Shown: in pieces, positions 9,282-19,446 of the stretch
How positions within the stretch are numbered: position 1 is the stretch's first letter
Layout: each line of letters begins with the position of its first letter
Source of the DNA: Candidatus Bathyarchaeota archaeon
Lineage (GTDB): Archaea; Thermoproteota; Bathyarchaeia; 40CM-2-53-6
DNA length: 64,000 nt
Assembly: GCA_005888635.1 (NCBI GenBank)
Contig: VBAW01000016.1
Location: forward strand, 1 to 64,000
Reading direction: 5' to 3'
Notes under the pieces: model-generated
Told to the model about the DNA's origin: nothing
The model's input: only the letters and a program-made list of their open reading frames with translations
Database searches by the model: none
Translations under genes and position numbers: made by a program

Positions 9282-9529
9282 TGCAAAACCTGCTCGTCTC
9301 TCAGCACGCTTCCACTGCTCAGCAATCTAAGATTCCCTTGCCCGGAGTGTAAACCAAGGCGTAAGACGGATAGTCCCTAGGACCACCGCAAATTGTCCAT
9401 TTCCGACTAGAAAGCAATTGTCTTTGAGACGATCTTTGAAAGATCTCCTGCACCGTGAATCAGATGTTAGCGAACGTGACCATTCCTTTTATATTGTCTG
9501 CGCGTGTCACCTCGCACCGCGGTTTTCAA

Positions 9530-11284
9530 ATGTCCAGCGTGAAGATCGAGGAACCGAAGGACCGAATTTCACGAAAGAGGTTTCTTCGAAATCTAGCCGT
9601 GGCAGGAGGACTTGGAGCGGCAAGTCTCACCGTTCCAGAATCATTGATTCCGGCTGCACATGCTGTAGGGACAAGCGATGTAGCGCCAGCAAGCTACATC
9701 GTCGAGAACGCTTCGGGGACAATCACTGCTTATCACTGCGACACAGGGTCAATGGACTACAGCGGTACTGACGCATATCTCGTTATCCAGAGCGCATTGG
9801 ACCACTTGACTCCCGGTCGGACCTGGAAAGAAAAGGTGGTTCTCAAGGGCAATTTCACATTCTCGAATGCGATCCTAATTCCCTCGTACACCATACTAGA
9901 GATACTGGGGTTGATAACGCCAATTTCCGGGTTTCCACTGAATTATGGTCCGGTCATAGTAAGCGGCGCCACTGACGTGGAAGTGATCGGAGGGACAGTG
10001 CTCATGCCGACTAACAACCACTCAAGTGCTTTGACCATCGTCGATTCTTCAAACGTCGATGTTGATTCTGTTATCATGGACGGACAAAACTATTCCAATT
10101 CAAACGGAATGGTAGCATGGGTCTACGCCAACTCTTCGAACATCAGTAACGTTCACTTCACCAGATGTAGGGTTCAGAATGCTATACAAGATGGAATTCA
10201 GTTCGGTGCATACAATGCGACCACGATGAGAAACATAGGCGTCCACGACTCATATTTCACAAACCTATACCGCGCAGCAACCGTCTACGCCCAGAACGGA
10301 ACGGCCGCCGTCTATGATGTCACAATTTCCCGAAACAAATCGTATCTGATTGGAGGAACGATTTCTGGGAAGCAGTATCTCCACTACGTTCTCCAACGAC
10401 AGAGCCCAAACAATATCTTTCTCAAAGCAACCGTGACCGGGAACGTCCTAGATGGTCTAGCTGGACCCCCAGCCGGCGGGGGCATTGGAATCTACTCTAT
10501 TGGGAGTGTAGATGTGGGCCATAACATTATCGACCTAGGCGGAACTGGAGGCGGACCAGCATTCGCTCCCGGCCGAGTAACGGCGCCATGCCAACATGTG
10601 AACATCCACGATAACATCATTGTTTCCTGTGACTCCCCGATGGACTTTGATTCAGCGTTCGATCTGAAATTTGAGGACAATATCGTTGCCAAGGGCGGAT
10701 TGGTTGGACTTGGAACCGGCTACGGATATCACAGGAACGTTACTTTCGAAGGTAACACTGTCCGTAATATTTCCCAACAGCAGAATCCCAATAACTACTC
10801 TAGGTCTTTCATCTATCTCGAAAACGGGATCGTAAGCGGATCACCAGTTACCATATCGTTGCCAGACGCAACGACGAGAACTCTCCCAGTTGGGGACTAT
10901 AACATGCGCAATACGAAGTTCTTCGATAATCTCTTCGTTGACGATGTCGTGATTACACCTGCCAACGTTCTCTATTCAGTCGTTGAGGTCAGTGGGGCTC
11001 AGCTTCAGCCGGGTGATGGGACAAGGATTGAAAGAAACGAGTTCATCGGTACGACAACCCTCGCATCAATCTTACTCACCCGCAATGCACGAATACGAGA
11101 CAATTGGGGACTCAATCCAGGTCCGAAGACCGATGGTAGATTCGCTCAAGCCTTCGTCAAAGCTGGCGCGCCTAGCGATGCGGATTTCGACAACCCAGCC
11201 GACGGGCTTGTTGTCGTCGATACAACTAACAATAAAATCTGGGTTCGAGCGAGCGGAGTATGGAAAGGAGCAAGCGTTTCATGA
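9530..11284 (+). CDS. Secreted right-handed beta-helix protein with Tat-like signal
   Basis: ATG 9530 gives MSSVKIEEP, then SRKRFLRN, a twin-arginine-like motif (Arg-Lys instead of Arg-Arg), a hydrophobic stretch and an AHA cleavage site. About 450 residues follow with repeating short beta-strand and Asn/Asp turns (VEVIGG, NISNVHF, NIGVHD, VNIHDN, NVTFEGN), typical of the pectin-lyase-like parallel beta-helix. The C-terminal 40 residues resemble a phage or appendage tail module (DADFDNPADGLVVVDTTNNK). The family includes polysaccharide lyases and hydrolases; no catalytic set could be assigned. Its stop overlaps the next start, so the two are probably co-transcribed. Confidence 0.7.
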   Translation: MSSVKIEEPKDRISRKRFLRNLAVAGGLGAASLTVPESLIPAAHAVGTSDVAPASYIVENASGTITAYHCDTGSMDYSGTDAYLVIQSALDHLTPGRTWKEKVVLKGNFTFSNAILIPSYTILEILGLITPISGFPLNYGPVIVSGATDVEVIGGTVLMPTNNHSSALTIVDSSNVDVDSVIMDGQNYSNSNGMVAWVYANSSNISNVHFTRCRVQNAIQDGIQFGAYNATTMRNIGVHDSYFTNLYRAATVYAQNGTAAVYDVTISRNKSYLIGGTISGKQYLHYVLQRQSPNNIFLKATVTGNVLDGLAGPPAGGGIGIYSIGSVDVGHNIIDLGGTGGGPAFAPGRVTAPCQHVNIHDNIIVSCDSPMDFDSAFDLKFEDNIVAKGGLVGLGTGYGYHRNVTFEGNTVRNISQQQNPNNYSRSFIYLENGIVSGSPVTISLPDATTRTLPVGDYNMRNTKFFDNLFVDDVVITPANVLYSVVEVSGAQLQPGDGTRIERNEFIGTTTLASILLTRNARIRDNWGLNPGPKTDGRFAQAFVKAGAPSDADFDNPADGLVVVDTTNNKIWVRASGVWKGASVS

Positions 11285-13050
11285 TACGCATAACAAAAAC
11301 GGTGAATTTTCTCAACCCGCGAAGATTCCCCAAGACAATAACAGTCCTTCTACCGTTGCTCGTTGTGCTCACCGCAACCTTTTTTGTAAGTCCGGTACGT
11401 GGGGAGACAGTCGTAGCCACCATCCCCATAGGAACGGGGTTGCCGAACCCCATTGCCAGTGGCATTGACGTAGACGCCTTGTCAAACCTGATCTTCGTAG
11501 CCGACTCTGCCAAGAATGTTGTAGTGATGATAGATGGGTATACCAATAAAGTGGTGGCGACGTCCCAAACGCTGGGCAACTCCTACACTTACGGACTTGC
11601 GGTCAACCCGCAAACCAACAAGATATTCGTAACGGACGCAAGCATATACTGTTGCGATACATCTCGCACGGTGACTGTCTTAGATGAGACGACTCTAGCT
11701 CAGGTTGCTAGTGTTATCTTGCCCAGCAGCCCAGCACAGATCGCTGTCAACTCTGTGACTAACAGAGTCTATGTTGAGGAATACCGCGTTCCTGCTGTGG
11801 ACGTGATGGACGGCTCGACCTACTCCGTCGTGGCCAGATTACCCGTTAATTGCGCCCCCGGAACTGACACCACTAGGTGCAATAGTGCTGGAATAGCCGT
11901 CAACCATGTAACGAACAAGATATACGCAGCCTTTACTTCGCCCACCACCACTTCAGGGTATACCACAATATTCGTGATAGATGGATCTACCAACACCGTC
12001 ACCGCAAACGTTACTTACGCAGACTGGTTGCTGGCAGCCCCCCCGGCACCTTTCGGGCTAGCGATTGATTCAGCCACCAATATGCTGTATGCCGTATCCG
12101 GTCAAGATGTGCAGCTGCAAACTAAAAATTCGGATTCGGTCCACGTAATCGATGCTTCGACTAACTCCATCGTAACATCTGTTCTGCTCGGCAAGTCAAC
12201 GATCGGTATAGGAGTGGACGAGGCAACTGACAGAATATACGCTGGAGGCTTAACCGACTCAACCGTGCTTGTAATTGATGGGGCAACAAACACGTTAGCG
12301 GCCACTGTTCCTCATGTTCCCACCCTTGGCGTCGCGGTGAACTCGGCAACGAGCCTAATTTATGCAAGCGGCTATTTCGCCCACAATGTAACGGTGATCG
12401 CCGGTCCCAGTCCATCTACTCATGCCACCAGGACAATTCTAACGTGTGACCCTGGGTCAGTGGCCGTTAACCAGGCTGCCCAGTGTACCGCCACCGTTAC
12501 CGACACCTCCTCAACACCAACCAGCCCAACGGGCACGGTCTCCTTTACCACCAATAGCTCCGGCACCTTCACACCGTCCGGCAGTTGCACCCTCAACCCA
12601 GCCAGTTCCTCGGCGAGTAGCTGCACCCTAAGCTACTCTCCTGATCTAGGTTCAGACGGAACTCATAGAATCACGGGGACCTACAGTGCCGACTCGACCC
12701 ATTTTGCCACCAGAGGCAGCTTCAATTTGGCTGTAACAAAGCGTTCGACGTCCAACAGCGTGAGTTGTGCCGGCCATTCTGGCAAGTTCACATGCACAGC
12801 CTCTATATCAGACACGTCTCTTGGCTTGCCACTAACCCCCACTGGTACTGTCCCTTGGACTAGTAGCAGCACGAGCAAGAAGAGCGCGTTCGTCCCGCCA
12901 AGCTGCACTCTCAATGGTACCGGTCCGACTGCCAGTTGCACCGTTTCCTATGCAAACCCGGGCAAATCAATGACCGTAACTATCACGGCCACGTATTCCG
13001 GTGACGCCGGCCATTTCGGAAGCACTGGTAGCACAACTCTAACTACGTAA
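11281..13050 (+). CDS. Secreted YVTN-type beta-propeller with Ig-like domains
   Basis: ATG 11281 overlaps the previous stop as ATGA and is preferred to 11260. Signal peptide ends near SPVRG. Residues about 40-370 carry repeats with INPATNKIYV-like strands (NPQTNKIFVTD, NSVTNRVYVEE, NHVTNKIYAAF) and VIDGSTNTV, the signature of YVTN/surface-layer beta-propellers. Two Ig-like Big_3_5 modules follow (CDPGSVAVNQAAQC, then one ending TYSGDAGHFG). Cysteines recur in the Ig modules as in the 37109 protein. Likely an extracellular adhesive or surface-layer protein. It sits with the beta-helix gene between decayed galU and ugd pieces, suggesting insertion of this pair. Confidence 0.75.
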   Translation: MIRITKTVNFLNPRRFPKTITVLLPLLVVLTATFFVSPVRGETVVATIPIGTGLPNPIASGIDVDALSNLIFVADSAKNVVVMIDGYTNKVVATSQTLGNSYTYGLAVNPQTNKIFVTDASIYCCDTSRTVTVLDETTLAQVASVILPSSPAQIAVNSVTNRVYVEEYRVPAVDVMDGSTYSVVARLPVNCAPGTDTTRCNSAGIAVNHVTNKIYAAFTSPTTTSGYTTIFVIDGSTNTVTANVTYADWLLAAPPAPFGLAIDSATNMLYAVSGQDVQLQTKNSDSVHVIDASTNSIVTSVLLGKSTIGIGVDEATDRIYAGGLTDSTVLVIDGATNTLAATVPHVPTLGVAVNSATSLIYASGYFAHNVTVIAGPSPSTHATRTILTCDPGSVAVNQAAQCTATVTDTSSTPTSPTGTVSFTTNSSGTFTPSGSCTLNPASSSASSCTLSYSPDLGSDGTHRITGTYSADSTHFATRGSFNLAVTKRSTSNSVSCAGHSGKFTCTASISDTSLGLPLTPTGTVPWTSSSTSKKSAFVPPSCTLNGTGPTASCTVSYANPGKSMTVTITATYSGDAGHFGSTGSTTLTT

Positions 13051-13185
13051 GAGACCACGGTTGCCGTCTCCCCTCCTCTCTTTAAGATCGTAAGAATCGA
13101 TTTCTCTATTCTTTCTTGAACATGTATAGCCCCAGAAGATGGACCGCCTGGCGTAATCTCTAGAATTCTGAATGATGTTTCTGGA

Positions 13186-13307
13186 GGAGCGTACTATCTT
13201 GCTCTCATGCGGACTCCAACCTGGTTGACGCACGGAGACGATACAATCCTAAGGAATATGAATCCTTGAATTTCGCCGCTGTTGGATTCGGAGCCCAACA
13301 GCAATAA
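13186..13307 (+). pseudogene. ugd: Second ugd C-terminal relic
   Basis: The frame ending at TAA 13305-13307 reads NLVDARRRYNPKEYESLNF and VGFGA, the C-terminal end of UDP-glucose dehydrogenase. YYLALMRTP stands just before it in another frame after a one-base deletion. It matches the tail of the first ugd pseudogene (9002-9105). No start or upstream part is left. The surrounding 13051-13565 holds a TATA-like TTTTAAATT at 13437-13445 and nothing else recognised. Confidence 0.75.
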
Positions 13308-13565
13308 CCTGCAACTTGGCAATGGTATTCTACGGGACTTGTTTCTTTGGGCGGGGTTAAGGGATGGGAAGCTGTGGCCCGCTTTCTTGGATCCTCTTTC
13401 GACCAAGATCTAGAATTCGGCCTTGGAGGCCGGTAGTTTTAAATTCTCAAACCATCGCGAATAGACTACTCGCTCCACAGAAGTCGCTCTGTTCCAGAGC
13501 TTGCTCCTGCTGAGCGGAGTGCCAAGTATGGCACAATAAGAGAATATGCCGTGAGAGGGTCGAGA

Positions 13566-15284
13566 ATGAAGCGGTTAGGGTTAGTCCCAAGTGTCGGACT
13601 AGTAGTTCTCGTACTAGTCTCCATCCAAGCGGTCGCTGTCATGGCTCAAGTTTCGGGTCCCATTCCCACATGGGCCAAGACATACCACGCAACCGGTGCG
13701 GCAGAAACGGCCAATTCGATGCAGCAGACGGCTGACGGCGGCTACATAGTAGCAGGCAGTACTAACTCATCCGGTGTGCCAGGGCACCCGCATGCTTGGG
13801 TCGTCAAGCTGGACTCTCTGGGGAATGTTGTATGGCAGAAGACGTACGGTGGAAACGGCCCTGATGGAGCATGTTCGGTGCAGCAGACAAGTGATGGTGG
13901 ATTCATAGTTGCGGGCGACCTCGGCACTTTCGGTGGGTGTCATGTAGCGGGAAGCCAGAACCAGGCCTGGGTCTTCAAACTGGACCCGATGGGCAATATT
14001 GTCTGGCAAAGGACCTATCTCAGATCAGCGTCCGCGGATTCGATTCAGCAGACCTCTGACGGTGGGTTCATATTAGCGGGCCAGGGTACGCCCGCCTGCG
14101 TAATCTGTTTCAGCCCGCCTACCGGAGTCTGGGTCGTGAAGCTGACCCCATTGGGGAACATAACTTGGCAGCAGGTTTACTCTATCGGAATAGCGAATTT
14201 CGCCAGTTCAGTAAGGCAGACGCCTGATGGCGGGTTCCTGGTGGCCGGCAGTGTGAAGGAGTGCTGTTTCGGCAACGCTGACAACTGGGACGCCTTGATT
14301 TTCAAGGTTAATGCCACGGGCGGTATAGTATGGCAGAAAACCTACGGCGGACCCGACGTTGATGAGGCACATTCGATACAGCTGACCTCTGACGGTGGGT
14401 TCATAGTAGCAGGCGAGGCTAGCGGCTGGGGAGCGCAGGGTAATTGCATTTTTCCCTGCCCCCACGCCTGGGTCTTCAAGATGGACGCCTTGGGGAATGT
14501 TATCTGGCAAAAGTCTTACGGCGGAACGATAATAGATCATGCCAATTCTGTGGACCAGACCTCTGATGGGGGATACATAGTAGTAGGGTCGACCGGTTCA
14601 CCTGGAGGAGCGTGGGTCTTCAAACTAGACGCGGTCGGGAATATCGCTTGGGAGAGGGGTGGATCCTCAGCAGCATCCGTGCACCAGACTTCTGATGGCG
14701 GGTTCGTAGCTGCAGGCCCATCCTCCTCCTATGCCTCAATGGGTGCTGTGGTCGTGAAACTTGACTCCAATGGAAATATTGGGCTCGGCTGCCCATTCAC
14801 TGGACCATCTAATTCAACAGCTGCCGATACTAACGCAACAATTACCACAGCGTCGTTGGTCGTTAACACTACGGGTGCCACAGTCGCTACGTCAAACGCG
14901 ACCGTCACAGATACTTCGGAGCTAACAAGCGTCCAGTGCGCGAGCAACGAGCCGCCCGATTTCTCAATGTCCGCCAATCCATCGAGCCTGACTGTCAAAC
15001 AGGGTGGTTCCGCTACAACCACCATCACCATCAACAGTACTAACGGGTTCACTGGCACCATCACGCTCAACGCCAGTCTTGCTCCCGGCGGCAGTAAGGC
15101 GCCAACTTTGACCCTCAGTTCCACAACTGTAACAGTTTCACCGGGTGCGCCGGCCACCGTTCTCGTGACGGTAACCTCGAAAGGCTCGACTACTCTCGGC
15201 AGTTACACTGTCAAAGTAACCGGCTCCAGCGGGGGCCTGTCAACCACAATCACGATTCCTGTCCAAGTAGTCAAAAAGAAGTAG
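13566..15284 (+). CDS. Secreted WD/delta-60-like repeat protein with C-terminal Ig-like domain
   Basis: ATG 13566 (rather than 13551) gives MKRLG and a signal peptide ending VMAQ. Seven or eight blades of about 50 residues follow the pattern W-KTYGG, SIQQTSDGGFIVAG, AWVFKLD-LGNIVW, a known extracellular propeller-like repeat of archaea and bacteria. Residues about 470-570 form an Ig-like beta-sandwich (FSMSANPSSLTVKQGG). The protein ends with lysines and has no membrane anchor. Function unknown; extracellular binding is inferred. It stands alone behind a TATA-like box at 13437-13445 and is convergent with the next gene. Confidence 0.7.
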   Translation: MKRLGLVPSVGLVVLVLVSIQAVAVMAQVSGPIPTWAKTYHATGAAETANSMQQTADGGYIVAGSTNSSGVPGHPHAWVVKLDSLGNVVWQKTYGGNGPDGACSVQQTSDGGFIVAGDLGTFGGCHVAGSQNQAWVFKLDPMGNIVWQRTYLRSASADSIQQTSDGGFILAGQGTPACVICFSPPTGVWVVKLTPLGNITWQQVYSIGIANFASSVRQTPDGGFLVAGSVKECCFGNADNWDALIFKVNATGGIVWQKTYGGPDVDEAHSIQLTSDGGFIVAGEASGWGAQGNCIFPCPHAWVFKMDALGNVIWQKSYGGTIIDHANSVDQTSDGGYIVVGSTGSPGGAWVFKLDAVGNIAWERGGSSAASVHQTSDGGFVAAGPSSSYASMGAVVVKLDSNGNIGLGCPFTGPSNSTAADTNATITTASLVVNTTGATVATSNATVTDTSELTSVQCASNEPPDFSMSANPSSLTVKQGGSATTTITINSTNGFTGTITLNASLAPGGSKAPTLTLSSTTVTVSPGAPATVLVTVTSKGSTTLGSYTVKVTGSSGGLSTTITIPVQVVKKK

Positions 15285-15447
15285 CGGTCTTAGGATAGGT
15301 TGCAATTTGTTCTAGAGCTGTCCTAGCTTTTCCTACCCGAACAGCAAACCGGCAAATCCAAAGTATTACTGGATGAACAGGCCGGTTTATTCGTCAGATA
15401 AGCTGCAACGAATCGGGGGCAAACACGTCTAACCGGATGGCGAATGA

Positions 15448-17390
15448 TCATGAAATGGCAGACAAGGCCGGTGGTAGGGAGGTTGATCCTTCCAGACTAG
15501 TCCACTTCTGCCATACGGATCCTGCGAGTGTGTTGTACCAGATCCCGCCGTTCGTGCCGCTTACCATGATGTCAATATTAATATTCGGCCGTACACTCCC
15601 ACAACAAATAGATGAACAGCGCCTGCCGAGTCCGTTGCAAGACTGGGCTTGACCCCCGTTGTTCCTCCCAGGGAAACCCAGCTAGACCAGACGCTGGATG
15701 TGAAGTTCAGCGCGCTGTACCAGAGACCATTATCCGCACCCCTCACGACCAAGTGAAGGCTCAGTCCATCACTCGAGATGCCCGGAATATCAGCTGTACT
15801 GCCACCCGTAGGGGGCGGGTCCCATGACTGAGACCAGACCCCATTGATGAGGGCTCTATGCCAGATGGCCCCCGACGCCCCCTGGACAACAACGTCGAGC
15901 CTGTTGAGACCGGGAGAAGCAGCCAGGGCAGGGGACGATAAGAGAGTGCCATTAAGCGGTTTCCAACCACTCCAGATGCCTGAGCCCAGGTTCAGGCTGT
16001 TATAGTACAGACCATAATCCAACGCACGGATTAGAAGATGAAGAGTCCCGTTCATCACGGCACACGCCGGTTCAGTAGTCGTCCCGCCAGGCAGATTCAT
16101 CCAGGCCGACCATGCTCCATTCGAATAGCTCCTGAGGTAAATGCTGGAGTTATCCAAACTCCTGAGAGACATGTATAGACTCGCACCCCCTCCCGAGCAG
16201 AATACTGCCGGCCCAGCCGTAGTCCCACCGAGCGACTTCCAGCCACTCCAGGAGCCTGCCAAGGTTGAGTAGTAGAGTCCGTTGTCAATTCCTCTAACAA
16301 CTGAGACGGCTGACGTTTTTGCGGGGACCGTCACCGTTGGAATCGTCTGGGCTAGAATAAGGGTCGAACCGGATGACCATGATACAGTGAAGCCTTGCAA
16401 GGTGCCGCCACTTCCCGGAACATCGGCATAATTCGCGCAGTAGTAATATCCCCCGGCGCTAGGGTTAGAGTTGAGATACGCCTGTGTGCTATTAGTCAAT
16501 GGCGTAAAAGCGGGATTACCTGAACTTAGCATTGTACAATTACTTACGGTGTCCGCGATCGGGGTGATCGACAGCCCCGCGTAATACTGGGGCAGAGTAA
16601 AAGTCGGAGTATAGTAGCCCGCGACCGACACAGAAAAAGCAGCATAAGGACCAGCGCTATCGACACATTCGAACTCTAGAACTCCGTTGACCGGCGTAGC
16701 GGGAGTTACAGAATCCAACGAGGCCGCGCCACATCCACCGAAACCTGAGGGTGGAGGTTGAGCCTGGACCCTCACCGATGGGAAGGTCTGCGTAAAGAGC
16801 GTCGATCCCGACCGCCACGATATCGTGAAGGTGATCAAGGTAGCGCCATTCGATCCGACACTCGCATAGCTGGCGCAATAGTAGTACAAGCTAGGGGAAG
16901 AGTCGGACCCTGACAATTGCATCCTTGTCCCGTTCGTCAACTGCGACGGTGGCGACCCTAACGTGGCCGGAGAACAGCCGTCCGTACCCGCTACAAAGAG
17001 ACCAGTGTAGTAATGAGGAAGATTGAAGATGGGGGTGTAGTCTCCCGTCTGCGACACATTGAAGACTGGATAGGCACTTGGGCAACCTCCAGGGCAGGCT
17101 AGTCCAGTCGGAGGCCACCCTGTTCTGCTATTACAGCCGAACAGTATCGTTCCGCTTCCCACGGTCACCGGGCCTTTAGTGGAATCTTCGATCAGAGTGG
17201 TGCAGTTGGCCTTCATCCCGGATATCGATACGGAAGAGACGGGAGATAGCTGAAAATGCTGAGTCGCCAGGATCGCTACCAGGGCCAATGCTACGAGTCC
17301 AACCGCCACGATTAGGCGGGTTCTCGATCCGACAGGTCTCACGGACAAACCCGCATAGAGATCGATATGCCGATCCAGCAGATAAGTCAT
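15448..17390 (-). CDS. Membrane-anchored PLL-type propeller protein, probably frameshifted
   Basis: The main frame runs 17390-15561 (609 aa). It has an N-terminal signal anchor (LIVAVGLVALALVAILAT), two repeated beta domains each with GYYTP or GDYTP and ending YYYCA-YA, then a PLL/DUF346-like propeller (VRGIDNGLYYS, W-GWKSLGG). It stops within a blade. The next minus-strand frame continues directly with VSGTNGGIWYNTLAG and WTSLEGST, a matching blade, and stops at 15448. A one- or two-base frameshift near 15575-15600 therefore probably truncates the protein, unless it is a sequencing error. Related in its propeller to the 2960 product. Confidence 0.65.
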
Positions 17391-17453
17391 ACCTTTACGA
17401 GTCAGTTAGACGCGGCGGGGACACACACTCTCAATTCGTCCCTTAATATCTAG

Positions 17454-18587
17454 CTAGAGAACACTCTGATAGACGGTCGAATACTTCTTGGCTACCTCAG
17501 TGGGGTTGGTGAGTTGTTTCACCTCCTTTGCGGCGTTCTTTCCCAGATTCAGACGGATATCATTGTCGGTTAGTTCCAACATGGCTGAGTGAATGGAGTC
17601 GCCATTTCTCGGAACGACTCTTCCCGTCTCGTGGTCTCGGACCATGTAATGAGCTGGAATAGGCGATGCTATGACGGTGCAGCCAGCTGCCATCGCTTCG
17701 AGACAAGCATAGTCAAGTTCTTCTCCGTGAGAGAGGGCCAGAAAGCATCGGCCTGGACCCAAAAGCCGCAAATAATCGCGTCTATCCAGAAATCCTGTGA
17801 AGATGATATTGTCCCTGACAGCCTCCGAAACATTGAGTGCGTCCTTCCTCCCACCAACCATAATGAGAACCGCCCGGATCTTATCACGAAGCACGAGCTT
17901 TGTGAATGCGTCAATCGCGAGCTGCGCGCCTTTTCCCTTAATAGAGAGATCGCGAGATCCGAAAATGAAGACAATATCTGCACTCTCGGTCCTTATGACA
18001 GATTCATGTAGACCAGTGCCCCAGTTTGAAGTTTCTGACAGAGCGAGTGGCGGGGGAATGTAGAACATGTTACCGCGAATGTGCCCTTTTGGTATGTACC
18101 TGAGCGGAAGGAGCGATATGTTCACTCTGGCGGTCCGTAGAGCTAATGTGTTCATCGCCATAAACTCCATCGCCGCAATAGTGCCGGGTATGTTGATTGG
18201 GAATCCGAATCTCTCAGCGTACCATCTTGGGAGAAGTCTCCAACTGAAGTATCCCCATATGGTCAAGACTATTTTGGGATGTCTGATGAAGGCCCCGTAG
18301 GTCGAATCTGGGAAGTGAACCAGGTCGAAATCCTTCATCTTCTGACGAACCACCCTTGTTGCGCCGAATACCTTCGCGAACGGGCCGCCCGTGTAATCTG
18401 ACATACCGAGAAACGCGTTCTTTGGAAGAGTCATAGTAGGAAATTTCGCGTCCGGATAATCGATTCCCTGCCAGGTCAACAGTGTAACGTCAAGATCATT
18501 TCGTACCGTCGCTAATGCCTTGCACAACTCCGAGGTGTACGTAGAGATTCCCGAGCCTCCCCCATAGGGCCCGATCGCAATCTTCAT
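17454..18587 (-). CDS. GT4-family glycosyltransferase
   Basis: 377 aa. The N-terminus has MKIAIGPYGGGSGISTYT (glycine-rich acceptor loop). The C-terminal domain has IMVGGRKD, FTGFLDRRDYLRLLG and the nucleotide-sugar site as ALSHGEELDYACLEAMAAG (Glu-x7-Glu), typical of GT-B family 4. It would transfer a sugar from a nucleotide donor at the inner membrane face. Last gene of the minus-strand glycan locus; sugar and linkage are not predictable. Confidence 0.85.
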   Translation of the reverse strand: MKIAIGPYGGGSGISTYTSELCKALATVRNDLDVTLLTWQGIDYPDAKFPTMTLPKNAFLGMSDYTGGPFAKVFGATRVVRQKMKDFDLVHFPDSTYGAFIRHPKIVLTIWGYFSWRLLPRWYAERFGFPINIPGTIAAMEFMAMNTLALRTARVNISLLPLRYIPKGHIRGNMFYIPPPLALSETSNWGTGLHESVIRTESADIVFIFGSRDLSIKGKGAQLAIDAFTKLVLRDKIRAVLIMVGGRKDALNVSEAVRDNIIFTGFLDRRDYLRLLGPGRCFLALSHGEELDYACLEAMAAGCTVIASPIPAHYMVRDHETGRVVPRNGDSIHSAMLELTDNDIRLNLGKNAAKEVKQLTNPTEVAKKYSTVYQSVL

Positions 18588-18722
18588 TCCGAATCGTCAC
18601 TCTCCTGAATCGCAATGATAGGGCAACGGTCCCAAGCTAAGGCTCAATATTCCAGCCATCTACATTGAACCGAGAGCGCCAAACTCATTGAGCTATCTAA
18701 GCGTGTGACAGACGGCCTCGAC

Positions 18723-19412
18723 TCAGTTCTGAGATGTGCTAGCTTTCATTTTCTGACCCGCATATATTCGTATTCTCTTAGTAAGGTTCACGATTACATC
18801 GCTGTTAGTTTCATCGCGGTAGAATCTTATTCCGAGGTCCACAAGAATTGGCGCGCCTGACTCGTCACAGAAGTCCATGTACCAGATCGGGATATCCTCA
18901 TCCTTCTCAATGCCCGTTCTTACGTGAAATGGATGTTTTTGCCAGTATTCGACTGGATAGATAAACGGCTGAGACACGTAGCTCAACTGGACAAGTCGGT
19001 TTCCAGACCGAGACCATCTGAGGCCTACGCCAAACAGTTCAACGAGTTCAGGGAACCCCAAGGTATCATAGGTACCACGTAGCTGGAAAGGGCCTACGTT
19101 TTTCCGATACAGGACGTTTCCAGCGAGAATTATCTCTGGGCACTGCAGTCTTTCGTATCTGAGAACGAGCTGTCTGAGACTTCTCGTCTGGCCTAGATAA
19201 TAGGTTCCAACGTCGAAGAAGTGCGTTGCGTCGGGATAATATTCAATTGCGAGTTTATGCGCATCGTTCCACCAACGGACCAGTTTCTCGAATCTCTCCC
19301 TTTTCTTATCTCTGGTAAAATAGACCGGTTCGTGCGTATGACAATAGAAGGGCATCTCATCATAGTTAAGAGTGGCAGGTCGCTGCGCTACTGTAACCGC
19401 GAGAAATCTCAA
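18723..19412 (-). CDS. Hypothetical protein of the glycan locus
   Basis: 229 aa, soluble, not assigned to a family with confidence. It is rich in aromatic residues and holds DATHFFDVGTYYLGQ, EIILAGNVLYRKNVGPF and PIWYMDFCDESGAP. The pattern of short hydrophobic strands around acidic residues recalls GT-A type transferases, but no clear DxD with a nucleotide loop is seen. It lies between a GT4 gene and an FkbM methyltransferase gene on the same strand, so a role in glycan assembly is likely from context only. Confidence 0.6.
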   Translation of the reverse strand: MRFLAVTVAQRPATLNYDEMPFYCHTHEPVYFTRDKKRERFEKLVRWWNDAHKLAIEYYPDATHFFDVGTYYLGQTRSLRQLVLRYERLQCPEIILAGNVLYRKNVGPFQLRGTYDTLGFPELVELFGVGLRWSRSGNRLVQLSYVSQPFIYPVEYWQKHPFHVRTGIEKDEDIPIWYMDFCDESGAPILVDLGIRFYRDETNSDVIVNLTKRIRIYAGQKMKASTSQN

Positions 19413-19446
19413 AGTTTTCTCATCTCGAAAGGGCTCTAGCCTATAC

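Noticed and set aside
9092-9300. A small intact gene on either strand between the ugd relic and the beta-helix gene
   Set aside because: The similarity to galU is clear, with an in-frame stop and no remaining full domain, so it is a relic and not a gene.
11211-12941. Several minus-strand frames opposite the Ig and propeller genes
   Set aside because: They are mirror frames caused by the Thr/Ser/Val-rich repeats of the real genes (shadow valine-rich products) and have no independent support.
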